NCBI RefSeq assembly: GCF_001976145.1
Contig: NZ_MOXD01000001.1
Location: forward strand, 186,001-250,000
DNA: 64,000 nt
From: Serratia oryzae
GTDB lineage: Bacteria > Pseudomonadota > Gammaproteobacteria > Enterobacterales > Enterobacteriaceae
Reading direction: 5' to 3'
Shown in pieces: positions 40,624-51,100 of the stretch. How positions within the stretch are numbered: position 1 is the stretch's first letter; each line of letters begins with the position of its first letter. The notes under the pieces are model-generated. The model was not told where the DNA came from and did not search any database. It was given only the letters and a program-made list of their open reading frames with translations. A program made the position numbers and the translations under genes.

Positions 40624-42272
40624 TTTTTTACCTCTTCCGCTGGTTCGCGATATACCCCGGCAAACGATGCGTTACCGAACGGGCTCAACACCAAACCTTT
40701 AATGTCATAGCGGTAGGCTTGCAGGCGCAGGGAAGAGGCCAGAGGCAATACTGGCAACTGCTGTTCCAGGATTTTCTGCGCCTGTTGGTATTTTTCGATA
40801 CGCTGCGACAACTGCTGCGATAACAGCGCATCCTGCAGCACTTCATCAAAACTGGGATCACACCAGTGAGCATAGTTGGTTTGCGAACGGATTGCCGCGC
40901 AGCTCAGCAGCGGGCGGAAGAAACTGTCCGGATCGTTACTGTCGGTGGCCCAGCCGCTGAGGGTGAGATCGTGATTCATTTCCATCAGGCGCGCTTCCTG
41001 GAAGCGGCCCTCCACCGGCACGATGGTGACGTTGATGCCGATCTGGGCTAAGTCTGCCTGGATCAGTTCGGCAGTTTTCAGCGGGCTCGGGTTGTAGGAT
41101 TGCGACGCGGTAGGCACCCACAGTTTCAGATCCAGCGGGCCAACCCCGGCTTCGCGCAGCAGCTCTCGGGCTTTGGCCGGATCGTATGCCGTCACGAGTG
41201 CATCACTGTCATACGCCCAAGAGGCGCGCGGCAGCAGCGAGGCGGCGGTTTCCGCCGTACCGTAATAGATCGACTGCATCAGGCGCTGGTTATTGATCGC
41301 CAGCGCAATGGCCTGGCGCACTTTCAGATTATCCAGCGGCGGTTTGCGGGTGTTGAACGCCAGATAGGCGATGTTCATGCCGGGCCGCAGCGTAAGGCGC
41401 AGACGGGGATCGTCACGCAGAATTGAAAGCTGGCTGGCGGCCGGGTAAGCCAGCACATCGCATTCCCCGGTTAGCAGCTTCGACAGCCTGCCGGTGCCAC
41501 CGGCACCCAGATCGATCACCACCTGTGGCATCCGTGGTTTGCCTTTCCAGTAAACGTCATTGCGCGCCAGCCGAATGTATTGCCCGGAGCGGTATTCGTT
41601 CAGCATGAATGGGCCAGTCCCAACGGGTTCGCGGTCGATCAATTCCTGTGTGCCTGCCAGCGTCAGGTTGGCGGCATATTCTGCCGACAATATTGGTGCA
41701 TAGTGGGTGGCAAGGTGCCAGAGGAAAGAGGCGTCCGGCGTTTGCAGGCGGATCTCGACGGTATAGTTGTCCAACTTCTTCACCCGCTGGACGGAATCGG
41801 CAAACTGCAAACTGTCGAAATAGGGGTATTCGCCGCCATTCACCGAGTGGAACGGATGTTTTTGGTTGAACACCCGCTCAAAACTGAATACCACATCATC
41901 GGCATTCATTTTACGCGTGGGTTGGAACCAGGCAGTGGTCTGGAAAGGGACGTCACGGCGCAGATGGAAGCGATAGGTCGCCCCGTTGTCCAGCACTTCC
42001 CAGCTTTGCGCCAGTTGCGGGATCAACCGATAGGTGTAAGGGTCAACATCCAGCAGGCGATCGTATAACTGGGCAGCCAGCGTATCGACCGTCAGGCCAC
42101 TGCTGGCCATCTGTGGGTTGAAGGTATTCAGGATGCCGCTGACACAATAAACAAAACCGCTCTGGCGGATATCCGCTGGCGGTGGCACCGTGCTCGGCAC
42201 GGGGGGCGTTGAGGCCAGCACTGAGGTTGCCAGGCCGCTCAACGACATTATCCAAAGAGGTAAACCACGCAT
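40620..42272 (-). CDS. sapA: Periplasmic peptide-binding protein SapA
   Basis: 550 residues. Substrate-binding protein of the Sap system. A signal peptide ([20 protein letters not shown]) is followed by an SBP_bac_5 domain ([60 protein letters not shown]). First gene of the operon. In E. coli pspF lies directly upstream; here a pectate lyase gene intervenes. Confidence 0.95.
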   Translation of the reverse strand: MRGLPLWIMSLSGLATSVLASTPPVPSTVPPPADIRQSGFVYCVSGILNTFNPQMASSGLTVDTLAAQLYDRLLDVDPYTYRLIPQLAQSWEVLDNGATYRFHLRRDVPFQTTAWFQPTRKMNADDVVFSFERVFNQKHPFHSVNGGEYPYFDSLQFADSVQRVKKLDNYTVEIRLQTPDASFLWHLATHYAPILSAEYAANLTLAGTQELIDREPVGTGPFMLNEYRSGQYIRLARNDVYWKGKPRMPQVVIDLGAGGTGRLSKLLTGECDVLAYPAASQLSILRDDPRLRLTLRPGMNIAYLAFNTRKPPLDNLKVRQAIALAINNQRLMQSIYYGTAETAASLLPRASWAYDSDALVTAYDPAKARELLREAGVGPLDLKLWVPTASQSYNPSPLKTAELIQADLAQIGINVTIVPVEGRFQEARLMEMNHDLTLSGWATDSNDPDSFFRPLLSCAAIRSQTNYAHWCDPSFDEVLQDALLSQQLSQRIEKYQQAQKILEQQLPVLPLASSLRLQAYRYDIKGLVLSPFGNASFAGVYREPAEEVKK

Positions 42273-42499
42273 AGACGCTTCATGGGTTAATGAGCAATAG
42301 CGTTAGTGTATCGCACTCTGGCAATCTACCCAATTTCTTGAGTAAAACGGCTGAATTTTCTGCTGCTTGGCTGCGCTTGCGGCGATTGTCTGGCGATAAA
42401 ATAGTAAAGCCGATGAAAATGTTAGGTTAGAACGCGATAAATCCCGCTCAGCGATGCTGGCAGGCGCGGGGCCTGCCAGTGAAGGTTACTTTGCTTTAA
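42273..42499. other. sapA upstream region
   Basis: Holds the sap promoter on the minus strand. A hairpin CTGGCAGGC/GCCTGCCAG (42459-42481) lies after the pectate lyase stop and may terminate it. No gene is seen. Confidence 0.45.
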
Positions 42500-43864
42500 T
42501 CATGGGTGATCGCTGTCGAGCTTACCGGAGCCAGATTGGCTGGTAACGATCCCTTTCACGTCGTTAACGTTGTTCACCTGCAGTCGCAGGGTTGGTGCCC
42601 AGCCGACATTACTGGTGAGTTGATCCGCTGCCGAGACCGAGGCGTTGTAAACAGCCAGCAGATCGACCGGGCTGCCGTTAACCAGGTTGCCTTCGGTGAA
42701 GATATGCTGACCACCGTAGCGTTTGATCACTTTGTTTGCTGCAATACCACTAGCCAATTCGATCACGTTCTTTTCCGCATAGATGGCAGATTCAAATCCG
42801 ACGCCCCACATGCTGGTAAAGTCCGCTGCTGCCAGGATCTGGCTATAGTTGTTGTAAACGTCAACCTGACCGAAACGCACGCGCGGTGCCCGCTGGCCCG
42901 GATTGACCCAGTGGTTATGGTGCATGGTGACCTTGAGCTTATCGCGATCCACCAGGCGTGAGTCTGAGGAGCCGATCAGGTTAACTTTGTCGTGATCGCC
43001 AAAGATACTGAAGGAGGCGGTGACGTAGTTACTGCTGTGGGTGATATCCAGCAGGCCATCATGCACCTGGAAGGTACGGCCATACACTTTCGGCAGTGAT
43101 TGGCGCGGATGATCGCCATCGTCCAGCGTGACATGATCTACCCAGGCATGTTCTACCGTCATCAGCGAAATATTGTCATACAGGCTGTTCCAGTTACCCG
43201 CGCTGCCGTCGGTTGGATCCCACTCAGGGAAACAGTCATAGGCATCAGAAATGTGCAGGTTGCGGATAATCACGTTGCTGACTTCTTTCACCAGCAGGTG
43301 CGCCCCGATGATATGGGCATCTTTCCCCACCCCGATCAACGTGACGTTAGAGCCGAAACGTTGCTGTATCTGCTTGGTCTGCAGCTTGGTTGCTGCCACC
43401 CGCGCCTCCTCTAATGGCCCTTCTGGGGTCACCATGCCCCAGGCGCCCGCGGGATCAAAATGCTCGATAAAATCTTCCATGCTGAAGGTTTGTGCGCTGC
43501 CGGGTACTTGCACCTGCTCGGCAATATCGTCGCAGGTCAGCAAGCCACCGCCTTCCGCTCTCTCCATCGCATTGATCTTGCCTTTGACATAGATAATGCG
43601 TGGTGTGGTCTGGTTTTGTGCACTGGTGCCGCCGAGTGCAGTACGCAACTCCTGCCAAGTGTTGACCACATAGATGTGGCTGTCGCTGGCTGCACTGCCG
43701 CCAGTGACGCCAGGGCCATAAGACCCCCAGCCGTCTCCTGTTGCCAGCACCTCGCGCCCCAGGTCTGCTGCGGTGGCGAGCGTAGAACAGACCAAACCGC
43801 TAGCCAGTACCAGTTTCAACGCGGTGGAAAGGGTTGCACGTCGCAATGTAACGGATTGATGCAT
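42500..43864 (-). CDS. Secreted pectate lyase (polysaccharide lyase family 1)
   Basis: 454 residues with a signal peptide (MHQSVTLRRATLSTALKLVL, ending near STLATA). Cleaves polygalacturonate by beta-elimination with calcium. The right-handed beta-helix shows VSNVIIRNLHISDAYD, the calcium-site AWVDHVTLDDGDH, HHNHWVNPGQRAPRVRFGQ with the catalytic R-x-P-R-x-R pattern, and VDVYNNY. The four cysteines of the precursor include CDDIA and AYDCFPEW. ATG 43864 is chosen because AGGAGT stands just before it and the signal peptide then starts the protein; the reading from 43996 has none. It sits between sapA and pspF, which are neighbours in E. coli, so it is an insertion. Confidence 0.92.
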   Translation of the reverse strand: MHQSVTLRRATLSTALKLVLASGLVCSTLATAADLGREVLATGDGWGSYGPGVTGGSAASDSHIYVVNTWQELRTALGGTSAQNQTTPRIIYVKGKINAMERAEGGGLLTCDDIAEQVQVPGSAQTFSMEDFIEHFDPAGAWGMVTPEGPLEEARVAATKLQTKQIQQRFGSNVTLIGVGKDAHIIGAHLLVKEVSNVIIRNLHISDAYDCFPEWDPTDGSAGNWNSLYDNISLMTVEHAWVDHVTLDDGDHPRQSLPKVYGRTFQVHDGLLDITHSSNYVTASFSIFGDHDKVNLIGSSDSRLVDRDKLKVTMHHNHWVNPGQRAPRVRFGQVDVYNNYSQILAAADFTSMWGVGFESAIYAEKNVIELASGIAANKVIKRYGGQHIFTEGNLVNGSPVDLLAVYNASVSAADQLTSNVGWAPTLRLQVNNVNDVKGIVTSQSGSGKLDSDHP

Positions 43865-44205
43865 AGTGACTCCTGCCATAATAATGTTGCATGAATATTC
43901 AACACGTTGCATGCCCGAACTCTGTGAAATGCTTTCACGACCCCATTTCAGGCCAGCGAGCGTTGATTTGGTGCACCGCCTGATTGGGCGGTGCATACTC
44001 CTTTGCTATGGTTTTTCCTCGCACCGCCAGAGTGGTTTTGACGGTGACCAATAAAATGTAGAACATCATTTTATTAATTTAGAAATTAAGTTCTGATTAT
44101 TTTTATGGCTATGTTTGGAAAGGCTCTGCGGTTGTGAAGAGAGTGGAGTGGCAGGGAATGAAAAAAGGAAAGTAGCGAGCGTTACCGCTCGCTGAATGCA
44201 AAAAA
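43865..44205. other. Region between pspF and the pectate lyase gene
   Basis: 340 bases with no gene. It should contain the pectate lyase promoter. Two inverted repeats are seen: GTGAAA/TTTCAC with a TGC centre at 43923-43937, and the longer one described at 44050-44075. Confidence 0.45.
44050..44075. promoter_or_regulatory. Inverted repeat, possible operator for the pectate lyase
   Basis: AATAAAATG and CATTTTATT face each other eight bases apart, about 190 bp upstream of the pectate lyase start. AT-rich composition and spacing are loosely like KdgR operators (consensus with GAAAC/GTTTC cores), but the match is partial. Only the palindrome is certain. Confidence 0.4.
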
Positions 44206-45210
44206 TTATTCGCTCTCCGGCCCAGCGTTTTGCAGCAAAGCGTGTTTTTTCAGCATGCCACGCAACTGATGGTAGGTCAGCCCCAACAGCTCCGCCGCTT
44301 TACGCTGGTTAAAACGGCCTTGCTGCAGCGCCAGTTCCAGCAGCTCTTTTTCCTGTTGATGCTGCCAGGCTTTCACATCCAGCGGTAAGGCGGGCAGGCC
44401 GCTGGCCTGTGGTGGAGCAATGGCTGCCGGCACGGTGCGTTGAGCAAATGGGTTAATGATGATCTCATCCAGTTCACTGCTGCTTGAACCGTGGCGATAG
44501 ACCGAACGTTCCACTACGTTCTTCAGTTCACGCACGTTACCCGGCCAGTGGTAGCCGAGCAGGGTGGCCTGCGCATGCTGGCTGAAGCCGGGGAACAGCG
44601 GCAAGGACAGTTCGCGGCACATCTGGATGGCGAAGTGCTCGGCCAGCAGCATGATGTCCTGCTGGCGTTGGCGCAGCGGTGGCAACTGCACCACATCGAA
44701 AGCCAGGCGATCCAGCAGATCGGCACGGAACTTACCCGCTGCGGCAAGCGCTGGCAGATCGTCGTTGGTGGCGCATACCAGCCGCACATCCACCCGCAGC
44801 GGCTGGCTGCCGCCGACGCGCTCCAGATGGCCATATTCAATCACCCGCAGCAGTTTTTCCTGCACCAGCATTGGCGCGGTAGCCAGTTCATCCAGGAATA
44901 AGGTGCCGCCGTCGGCGCGTTCAAAGCGGCCAAGATGACGCTTCTGCGCCCCGGTAAACGCCCCTGCTTCGTGGCCAAACAGCTCAGAATCCAGCAGATT
45001 TTCGTTCAGCGCCGCGCAGTTGAGCGAAATAAACGGCCCTTGCCAACGGTTGGAAAGATAGTGCAAGCGGTGGGCGATCAGCTCTTTACCGGTGCCGCGT
45101 TCACCGATCACCAGCACGGGTTTGTTGAGTTTCGCCAGTTGCGAAACTTGCTCCAACACTTCAACAAAGGCGTTTGCTTCGCCCAGCAGGTTTTCTAACG
45201 GTTCGCTCAT
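44206..45210 (-). CDS. pspF: Psp operon transcriptional activator PspF
   Basis: 334 residues. A sigma-54 enhancer-binding protein without a regulatory N-terminal domain: an AAA+ domain with Walker A GERGTGKE, the GAFTGA loop (ELFGHEAGAFTGAQKRH) that contacts sigma-54, Walker B GGTLFLDELATAP, and a C-terminal Fis-type helix-turn-helix (RKAAELLGLTYHQLRGMLKK). PspA inhibits it under non-stress conditions. ATG 45210 is used; the longer reading begins at TTG 45225. Divergent from pspABC. Confidence 0.96.
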   Translation of the reverse strand: MSEPLENLLGEANAFVEVLEQVSQLAKLNKPVLVIGERGTGKELIAHRLHYLSNRWQGPFISLNCAALNENLLDSELFGHEAGAFTGAQKRHLGRFERADGGTLFLDELATAPMLVQEKLLRVIEYGHLERVGGSQPLRVDVRLVCATNDDLPALAAAGKFRADLLDRLAFDVVQLPPLRQRQQDIMLLAEHFAIQMCRELSLPLFPGFSQHAQATLLGYHWPGNVRELKNVVERSVYRHGSSSSELDEIIINPFAQRTVPAAIAPPQASGLPALPLDVKAWQHQQEKELLELALQQGRFNQRKAAELLGLTYHQLRGMLKKHALLQNAGPESE

Positions 45211-45306
45211 GATGAAATTCGCCAATGTTTGGTGAAAATACTCACTCTACAGCAAGTGCTAAGAGAGTCAAAAATAAATATTCCTTTATTTTCAATATAA
45301 TAAAAG

Positions 45307-45323
45307 TTGGCACGGGTTTTGAT
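45307..45323 (+). promoter_or_regulatory. Sigma-54 promoter of pspA
   Basis: TTGGCACGGGTTTTGAT matches the -24 element TGGCAC well and the -12 element partly (TTGA for TTGC; the E. coli pspA site is also imperfect there). The AT-rich stretch upstream (45268-45306) is suitable for IHF and PspF binding. Confidence 0.77.
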
Positions 45324-45396
45324 AAGGTATTGATACCAACAGTATGATTCAACGCGGCGCCTCAGACGCCGACCTATGACCAAGAGGAAGTGAATT

Positions 45397-46062
45397 ATGG
45401 GTATTTTTTCTCGTTTTGCCGACATCGTGAATGCCAATATCAACACTCTGCTGGATAAGGCGGAAGACCCGCAGAAACTGGTGCGTTTGATGATCCAGGA
45501 GATGGAAGATACGCTGGTTGAAGTGCGTTCCACCTCAGCGCGGGCGCTGGCGGAGAAAAAGCAGTTGCTGCGCCGTATTGAACAGGGGGAACATCAGCTC
45601 AATGACTGGCAGGACAAAGCCGAACTGGCGCTGCGTAAAGATAAAGAAGATCTGGCGCGCGCTGCGCTGATCGAAAAACAGAAGGTGGCCGATCTGATCG
45701 CCACGCTGAGCCATGAAGCCGCAACGGTGGAAGAAACGCTGGCACGCATGAAAAGCGAAATCGGCGAGTTGGAAAACAAGCTGACCGAAACACGGGCGCG
45801 CCAGCAGGCGTTAACCCTGCGCCATCAGGCAGCGTCATCTTCACGCGATGTGCGCCGCCAGCTGGACAGCGGTAAACTGGATGAAGCCATGGCGCGTTTT
45901 GAGCAGTTCGAACGCCGGATTGACCATATGGAAGCCGAAGCGGAAAGCGTCAGCATCGGCAAAAAGAAAAGCCTGGAGCAGGAATTTGCCGAATTGAAGG
46001 CGGATGATGCCATCAGTGAGCAACTGGCGGCCCTGAAGGCCAAAATGAATCGCTCAGAGTAA
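45397..46062 (+). CDS. pspA: Phage shock protein A
   Basis: 221 residues. Peripheral inner-membrane protein of the ESCRT-III/Vipp1 superfamily that supports damaged membranes and inhibits PspF. The sequence opens with the amphipathic helix [20 protein letters not shown] and is then almost entirely coiled coil (residues 25-220). An AGGAAG ribosome binding site precedes ATG 45397. First gene of the sigma-54-driven psp operon. Confidence 0.98.
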   Translation: MGIFSRFADIVNANINTLLDKAEDPQKLVRLMIQEMEDTLVEVRSTSARALAEKKQLLRRIEQGEHQLNDWQDKAELALRKDKEDLARAALIEKQKVADLIATLSHEAATVEETLARMKSEIGELENKLTETRARQQALTLRHQAASSSRDVRRQLDSGKLDEAMARFEQFERRIDHMEAEAESVSIGKKKSLEQEFAELKADDAISEQLAALKAKMNRSE

Positions 46063-46119
46063 TGTTTCAGCGGCCACCGCCCCGTGGCCGCCTACCAAAA
46101 CCAATAAGAAGGAATTGAA

Positions 46120-46347
46120 ATGAGTGCTCTATTACTTGCCATCCCGTTGACAATTTTTGTGTTGTTTGTCGCACCGATTTGGCTATGGCTGCATTACAGC
46201 AACCGGCAACAGAGCGGCATTCAACTGAGCCATCAGGAGATGCAACGGTTGGCACAGCTGGCGGAAGATGCCAAGCGCATGCGTGAACGCATTCAGGCGC
46301 TGGAAGAAATTCTTGATGCAGAACACCCGAATTGGAGACAGTCTTAA
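46120..46347 (+). CDS. pspB: Phage shock protein B
   Basis: 75 residues. An N-terminal membrane helix (LLLAIPLTIFVLFVAPIWLW) and a cytoplasmic coiled coil (EMQRLAQLAEDAKRMRERIQ). With PspC it senses membrane stress and releases PspF from PspA. Its stop overlaps the pspC start (TAATG). Confidence 0.97.
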   Translation: MSALLLAIPLTIFVLFVAPIWLWLHYSNRQQSGIQLSHQEMQRLAQLAEDAKRMRERIQALEEILDAEHPNWRQS

Positions 46348-46706
46348 TGGCGAACACGTTGGGCAGTAAAAAGCTTTATCGCGTACCTGAAGAAGGTATG
46401 CTGAAGGGCGTTTGTGCCGGTTTGGCCCACTATTTTGACGTGCCGGTGCGGTTAATTCGGGTGATGGTGGTGTTGTCGATGTTTTTCGGGCTGTTTTTCT
46501 TCACTATCATTGCCTACATCGCGCTGACCTTTATGCTGGACGAGGCGCCCGCCAGCCGTTATGAAAACGAACACCCGCAGACCCCGCGCCAGTTGCTTGA
46601 TCAACTGGAGTATGAACTGGGCAGCGGCGAGCAGCAGTTACGCCAGGTCGAACGTTATGTGACGTCTGATACCTTTGGTGTGCAGAGCCGCTTTCGCAAG
46701 CTGTAA
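46347..46706 (+). CDS. pspC: Phage shock protein C
   Basis: 119 residues, the E. coli length. A PspC domain (KLYRVPEEGMLKGVCAGLAH) and membrane helix (VMVVLSMFFGLFFFTIIAYI), then a cytoplasmic C-terminal part with a leucine-zipper-like segment. ATG 46347 shares its A with the pspB stop. No pspD or pspE follows; ycjX comes next. Confidence 0.96.
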   Translation: MANTLGSKKLYRVPEEGMLKGVCAGLAHYFDVPVRLIRVMVVLSMFFGLFFFTIIAYIALTFMLDEAPASRYENEHPQTPRQLLDQLEYELGSGEQQLRQVERYVTSDTFGVQSRFRKL

Positions 46707-46738
46707 CCTGTCAGATGGGGCATTTGCCAAGGAGAACA

Positions 46739-48136
46739 ATGAAACGACTACAAAATGAGTTAACTTCGCTGGTCAACCGCGGCATGGATCGCCACTTGCG
46801 GTTGGCGGTGACCGGCCTGAGCCGTAGCGGCAAGACGGCGTTTATCACCGCTTTCGTTAATCAGTTGCTTCATGTTCACAGCGGCGCACGTATGCCGCTG
46901 TTTTCGCCGGTGCGGGAAGAGCGCCTGCTGGGGGTGAAACGTATTCCGCAGCGCGATCTCGGCATCCCGCGTTTTACCTATGACGAAGGGCTGGCGCAGC
47001 TTTATGGCAGCCCGCCGAGCTGGCCGACGCCAACGCGCGGCGTCAGCGAGATCCGCTTGGCGCTGCGTTATCGCTCCAATGACTCGCTGCTGCGCCATTT
47101 CAAAGAAACCTCCACGCTGTACCTGGAGATTGTTGACTACCCTGGCGAATGGCTGCTCGATCTGCCGATGCTGGACCAGGATTATCTGGCCTGGTCGCGC
47201 CAGATGGGCGGGCTATTGCAGGGGCAGCGAGCCGAATGGGCCAAGCCTTGGCTGGCGCTGTGCAACGATCTCGATCCGCTGGCCGTGGCCGATGAGAACA
47301 AGCTGGCTGCGATTGCGCAGGCCTATACCGATTATCTGCTGCGCTGCAAAGCAGAAGGGCTGCACTTTATCCAACCGGGGCGCTTTGTTCTGCCGGGCGA
47401 GATGGCCGGTGCGCCAGCCTTGCAGTTTTTCCCGTGGCCGAACGTTGATGCCGCAGGGGAATCACGGCTGGCGCAGGCGGATAAGCGCAGCAACTTCGCA
47501 ATGCTGCGCGCGCGCTTTAACTATTATTGCCAGTCGATCGTCAAAAATTTCTACAAAGAGCATTTTGTTCGTTTCGATCGCCAGATTGTGCTGGTGGATT
47601 GCCTACAGCCGCTCAACAGCGGGCCGCAGGCATTCAACGACATGCGGCTGGCGCTGACGCAGCTGATGCAGAGTTTCCATTACGGTAAACGTACGCTGTT
47701 CCGTCGCTTATTCTCGCCCACCATCGACAAGCTGATGTTTGCTGCCACCAAAGCGGACCATATCACCGCCGATCAGCATGCAAACCTGGTTTCGCTGTTG
47801 CAGCAACTGGTGCAGGAAGCCTGGCAGAACGCGGCCTTTGAAGGGATCAGCATGGACTGCGTCGGGCTGGCGTCGGTGCAGGCCACCGAAAGCGGTATTG
47901 TGGATCACCATGGGCAGCGGATCCCGGCGTTGAAGGGCCATCGCCTGAATGATGATACGCCGCTGACGGTTTTCCCGGGCGAAGTCCCGGCCCGTTTGCC
48001 TGGCCCAGCGTTCTGGCAGCAGCAAGGGTTCCACTTTGACGAATTCCGCCCACGGGTGATGAGCGTCGACAGCCCGTTACCGCATATCCGCCTGGATGCG
48101 GTAATGGAGTTTTTATTGGGAGATAAATTGCGATGA
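46739..48136 (+). CDS. ycjX: YcjX, P-loop GTPase-like protein of the Psp regulon
   Basis: 465 residues. A DUF463 P-loop protein with Walker [11 protein letters not shown] near residue 30. Conserved stretches are [38 protein letters not shown] and FAATKADHI (an NKxD-like element). It belongs to the Psp regulon in E. coli; its biochemical role is unsettled. ATG 46739 follows AAGGAGAACA. It overlaps ycjF by four bases. Confidence 0.95.
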   Translation: MKRLQNELTSLVNRGMDRHLRLAVTGLSRSGKTAFITAFVNQLLHVHSGARMPLFSPVREERLLGVKRIPQRDLGIPRFTYDEGLAQLYGSPPSWPTPTRGVSEIRLALRYRSNDSLLRHFKETSTLYLEIVDYPGEWLLDLPMLDQDYLAWSRQMGGLLQGQRAEWAKPWLALCNDLDPLAVADENKLAAIAQAYTDYLLRCKAEGLHFIQPGRFVLPGEMAGAPALQFFPWPNVDAAGESRLAQADKRSNFAMLRARFNYYCQSIVKNFYKEHFVRFDRQIVLVDCLQPLNSGPQAFNDMRLALTQLMQSFHYGKRTLFRRLFSPTIDKLMFAATKADHITADQHANLVSLLQQLVQEAWQNAAFEGISMDCVGLASVQATESGIVDHHGQRIPALKGHRLNDDTPLTVFPGEVPARLPGPAFWQQQGFHFDEFRPRVMSVDSPLPHIRLDAVMEFLLGDKLR

Positions 48137-49194
48137 GCGAGCCGTTAAAACCGCGTATCGACTTTGCCGAGCCGTTACAGGCACCGCAGGAGCCAGTATT
48201 GCGCGCCGGAGTGGCGTTTGATGAGCTGCAGGCCGAAAAATTTTATCCTGCGGCCCCGGAATGGGAACAGGAAGAGGAAGAGGGGCGCGCCGAAGGGATC
48301 ATCAATGCGGCATTGAAACCCAAGCGCAGCCTGTGGCGCAAAATGGTCAACGCTGGGTTAGTGCTGTTTGGCGTCAGCGTAGTGGCGCAGGGCATTCAGT
48401 GGCTGCACACCTCCTGGCTGCAACAGGATTGGATCGCCCTCGGCGGCGGCGTGGCCGGTGGTTTGATCGTGTTCGCGGGCGTGGGGTCGGTGGTGGGGGA
48501 ATGGCGGCGGCTGTATCGCCTGCGCCAGCGCGCGGAAGAGCGTGATGAAGCGCGTGAACTGTTGCACAGCCATGGTTTAGGCAAAGGGCGTGAGTTCTGT
48601 GAAAAGCTGGCGCGGCAGGCCGGTTTGGATCAGGGGCACCCTGCGTTGCAACGCTGGCAGGCTTCGCTGCATGAGACGCAAAACGACCGTGAGGTGGTGG
48701 CACTGTATGCCAAGCTGGTGCAACCGGTGCTGGATAACCAGGCGCGGCGTGAGATCAGCCGTTCTGCCGCGGAATCGGCGCTGATGATCGCCGTCAGCCC
48801 GCTGGCCTTGGTGGATATGGCGTTTATCGCCTGGCGTAATATCCGCCTGATCAACCGCATTGCGGCACTGTATGGCATTGAACTGGGCTATTTCAGCCGC
48901 ATTCGCCTGTTCCGGCTAGTGCTGTTGAACATTGCCTTTGCGGGAGCTTCTGAACTGGTACGGGAAGTGGGGATGGACTGGATGTCGCAGGATATTGCGG
49001 CGCGGCTGTCTGCCCGTGCGGCTCAGGGGATTGGCGCAGGGCTGTTGACCGCCCGCCTGGGTATAAAAGCGATGGAGTTGTGCCGTCCTTTACCTTGGCT
49101 GGAAGACGATAAACCGAAACTGGGGGATTTTCGCGGCCAGTTAATCGCGCAGTTGAAAGACACGATGAAGAAGAGTGAAAACAAGGCCAAATAA
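48133..49194 (+). CDS. ycjF: YcjF, inner-membrane protein of the Psp regulon
   Basis: 353 residues (DUF697/UPF0283 family). Residues 1-65 are cytoplasmic; two membrane helices follow ([20 protein letters not shown] and [20 protein letters not shown]). The C-terminal domain has two hydrophobic stretches ([35 protein letters not shown]). Translationally coupled to ycjX by ATGA. A hairpin follows the gene. Confidence 0.94.
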   Translation: MSEPLKPRIDFAEPLQAPQEPVLRAGVAFDELQAEKFYPAAPEWEQEEEEGRAEGIINAALKPKRSLWRKMVNAGLVLFGVSVVAQGIQWLHTSWLQQDWIALGGGVAGGLIVFAGVGSVVGEWRRLYRLRQRAEERDEARELLHSHGLGKGREFCEKLARQAGLDQGHPALQRWQASLHETQNDREVVALYAKLVQPVLDNQARREISRSAAESALMIAVSPLALVDMAFIAWRNIRLINRIAALYGIELGYFSRIRLFRLVLLNIAFAGASELVREVGMDWMSQDIAARLSARAAQGIGAGLLTARLGIKAMELCRPLPWLEDDKPKLGDFRGQLIAQLKDTMKKSENKAK

Positions 49195-49201
49195 CCTCGC
49201 A

Positions 49202-49223
49202 GGCTGCGCCCGGTGGCGCAGCC
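49202..49223 (+). terminator. Hairpin after ycjF
   Basis: GGCTGCGCC/GGCGCAGCC around CGGT. No clear T-run follows, so termination strength is uncertain. Confidence 0.55.
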
Positions 49224-49414
49224 TGGCAATGATCTATCGATAGCGTGAATTTGTAACCCTTGATTGACGAAAGACGATCTTCCTGTAACTGCATTATATT
49301 TCGCTAAAAAATCACTCGCAGTTATGATAACTCTCTGGCAATAGGCTAAAGTTACGCCGATGGTGTTATTGGGTTGCGTTTAAAATCATCTGTGACAGTG
49401 TTAAATCAGAGATC

Positions 49415-49432
49415 TGTCAACTTTTACTGACA
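49415..49432. promoter_or_regulatory. TyrR box upstream of tyrR
   Basis: TGTCAA-N6-CTGACA matches 9 of 12 fixed positions of the TyrR consensus TGTAAA-N6-TTTACA. It sits within a wider palindrome with arms ATCTGTCA and TGACAGAT (49412-49435), 80 bp before the start codon. It fits the known autorepression of tyrR. The rest of the 317-bp intergenic region holds no gene. Confidence 0.65.
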
Positions 49433-49511
49433 GATTGCTTCTTCCGTTCGGGGTGAGAGGGTATCATCATCGCCAGTCATCCCCGCACTTGCAGAGATAA
49501 GGCCAATACTG

Positions 49512-51083
49512 ATGCGTTTGGAAGTATTTTGCGAAGACCGTCTCGGTCTCACTCGAGAGTTACTCGATCTCCTGGTGTTGCGTAGCATCGATTTGCGCGG
49601 CATCGAAATTGATCCTATCGGCCGTATTTACCTGAATTTTTCCCAGTTGGATTTTGATACCTTTCGCGCCCTGATGGCTGAGATCCGCCGTATTAGCGGC
49701 GTTACTGACGTGCGCACCGTCAGTTTTATGCCTTCGGAGCGCGAGCATCGGGCTTTGCGTGCGCTGCTGGCGTCGATGCCGGAGCCGGTGTTCTCCATCG
49801 ATATGAAAGGCAAAGTAGAACTGGCCAACCCTGCCGCGCAGGTGCTGTTCAACCTTAATGAAGACAAGATCCGTAACCAGACGGTGGCGCAGCTTATCGG
49901 TGGCTATAACTTTGGCCGCTGGCTGGAAAGCGAAAATACGGCACCACACTCCGAACGGGTGGTGATCCGCAGCCAAGACTTCCTGATGGATATCACGCCG
50001 ATCTATCTTGAGGATGAGAATCAGCAAAACTCTACGGTCGGTGCGGTGGTGATGCTTAAATCGACTGCGCGTATGGGCCGCCAACTGCAAGATCTGTCGG
50101 TGAATGATGATACTGAATTTGACCATATCGTGGCCGTCAGCCCGAAAATGCGCCATGTGCTGGAGCAGGCGCGCAAGTTGGCGATGCTGGACGCGCCGTT
50201 GCTGATTGTCGGTGATACCGGAACCGGTAAAGATATTCTGGCCCGTGCCTGCCACCTGCGCAGCCCGCGAGGCAAACAGCCGTTCTTGGCGCTTAACTGT
50301 GCTGCCTTGCCGGATGACGTAGTGGAAAGTGAACTGTTCGGCCATGCACCGGGCGCTTACCCAAATGCGCTGGAGGGTAAAAAAGGCTTTTTCGAGCAGG
50401 CCAACGGCGGTTCGGTATTGCTGGATGAGATCGGCGAGATGTCGCCACGCATGCAAACCAAGCTCCTGCGCTTCCTTAATGACGGCACTTTCCGCCGCGT
50501 CGGGGAAGAACATGAGGTGCATGTGGATGTGCGGGTGATTTGTGCCACGCAGAAAAACCTGACTGAGCTGGTTCAGCGCGGTGAATTCCGTGAGGATCTT
50601 TATTATCGCCTCAACGTGCTGACCATCACTATTCCACCGCTGCGTGAACGCACGCAGGATATCATGCCGCTGGCCGAACTGTTTGTGGCGCGCTTTGCCG
50701 ACGAGCAGGGCGTGGCGCGGCCAAAGCTGGCCAGCGATCTCAACAGTTTCCTCAGTAAATACGGCTGGCCGGGCAACGTGCGCCAGTTGAAAAATGCCAT
50801 CTACCGCGCGTTAACCCAGACCGATGGTTATGAGTTACGCCCGCAGGACATTATTCTGCCGGAGTTTGAGGCGGAAGTATCGCTGGGTGATGAAGTGTTG
50901 GACGGTTCGTTGGATGATATCAGTAAGCGCTTTGAACGTTCGGTGCTGACCCGTCTTTACCGTACTTATCCCAGCACGCGCAAGCTGGCCAAGCGTTTGG
51001 GCGTTTCCCATACTGCGATCGCCAACAAACTGCGCGAATATGGTCTCAGCAGCCGCAAGGCTGTGGATGAGAGCGAGGAGTAG
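49512..51083 (+). CDS. tyrR: Transcriptional regulator TyrR
   Basis: 523 residues (E. coli 513). Controls aromatic amino-acid synthesis and transport with Tyr, Phe or Trp as ligand. Domains: ACT (1-75, MRLEVFCEDRLGLTRELLDL), PAS (about 78-190, LLASMPEPVFSIDMKG), AAA+ (from 205; Walker A GDTGTGKDILARACH; Walker B GGSVLLDEIGEM; the GAFTGA loop is replaced by GAYPNA, so no sigma-54 contact), and a C-terminal helix-turn-helix (STRKLAKRLGVSHTAIANKL). The loss of GAFTGA is normal for TyrR, which acts on sigma-70 promoters. Confidence 0.97.
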   Translation: MRLEVFCEDRLGLTRELLDLLVLRSIDLRGIEIDPIGRIYLNFSQLDFDTFRALMAEIRRISGVTDVRTVSFMPSEREHRALRALLASMPEPVFSIDMKGKVELANPAAQVLFNLNEDKIRNQTVAQLIGGYNFGRWLESENTAPHSERVVIRSQDFLMDITPIYLEDENQQNSTVGAVVMLKSTARMGRQLQDLSVNDDTEFDHIVAVSPKMRHVLEQARKLAMLDAPLLIVGDTGTGKDILARACHLRSPRGKQPFLALNCAALPDDVVESELFGHAPGAYPNALEGKKGFFEQANGGSVLLDEIGEMSPRMQTKLLRFLNDGTFRRVGEEHEVHVDVRVICATQKNLTELVQRGEFREDLYYRLNVLTITIPPLRERTQDIMPLAELFVARFADEQGVARPKLASDLNSFLSKYGWPGNVRQLKNAIYRALTQTDGYELRPQDIILPEFEAEVSLGDEVLDGSLDDISKRFERSVLTRLYRTYPSTRKLAKRLGVSHTAIANKLREYGLSSRKAVDESEE

Positions 51084-51100
51084 CTTTTTAGTTCATAAAA

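Noticed and set aside
43923-43937. CRP site upstream of the pectate lyase (TGTGA...TCAC)
   Set aside because: The half-sites GTGA and TCAC are seven bases apart instead of eight, so the CRP spacing is wrong. It is kept only as a palindrome.
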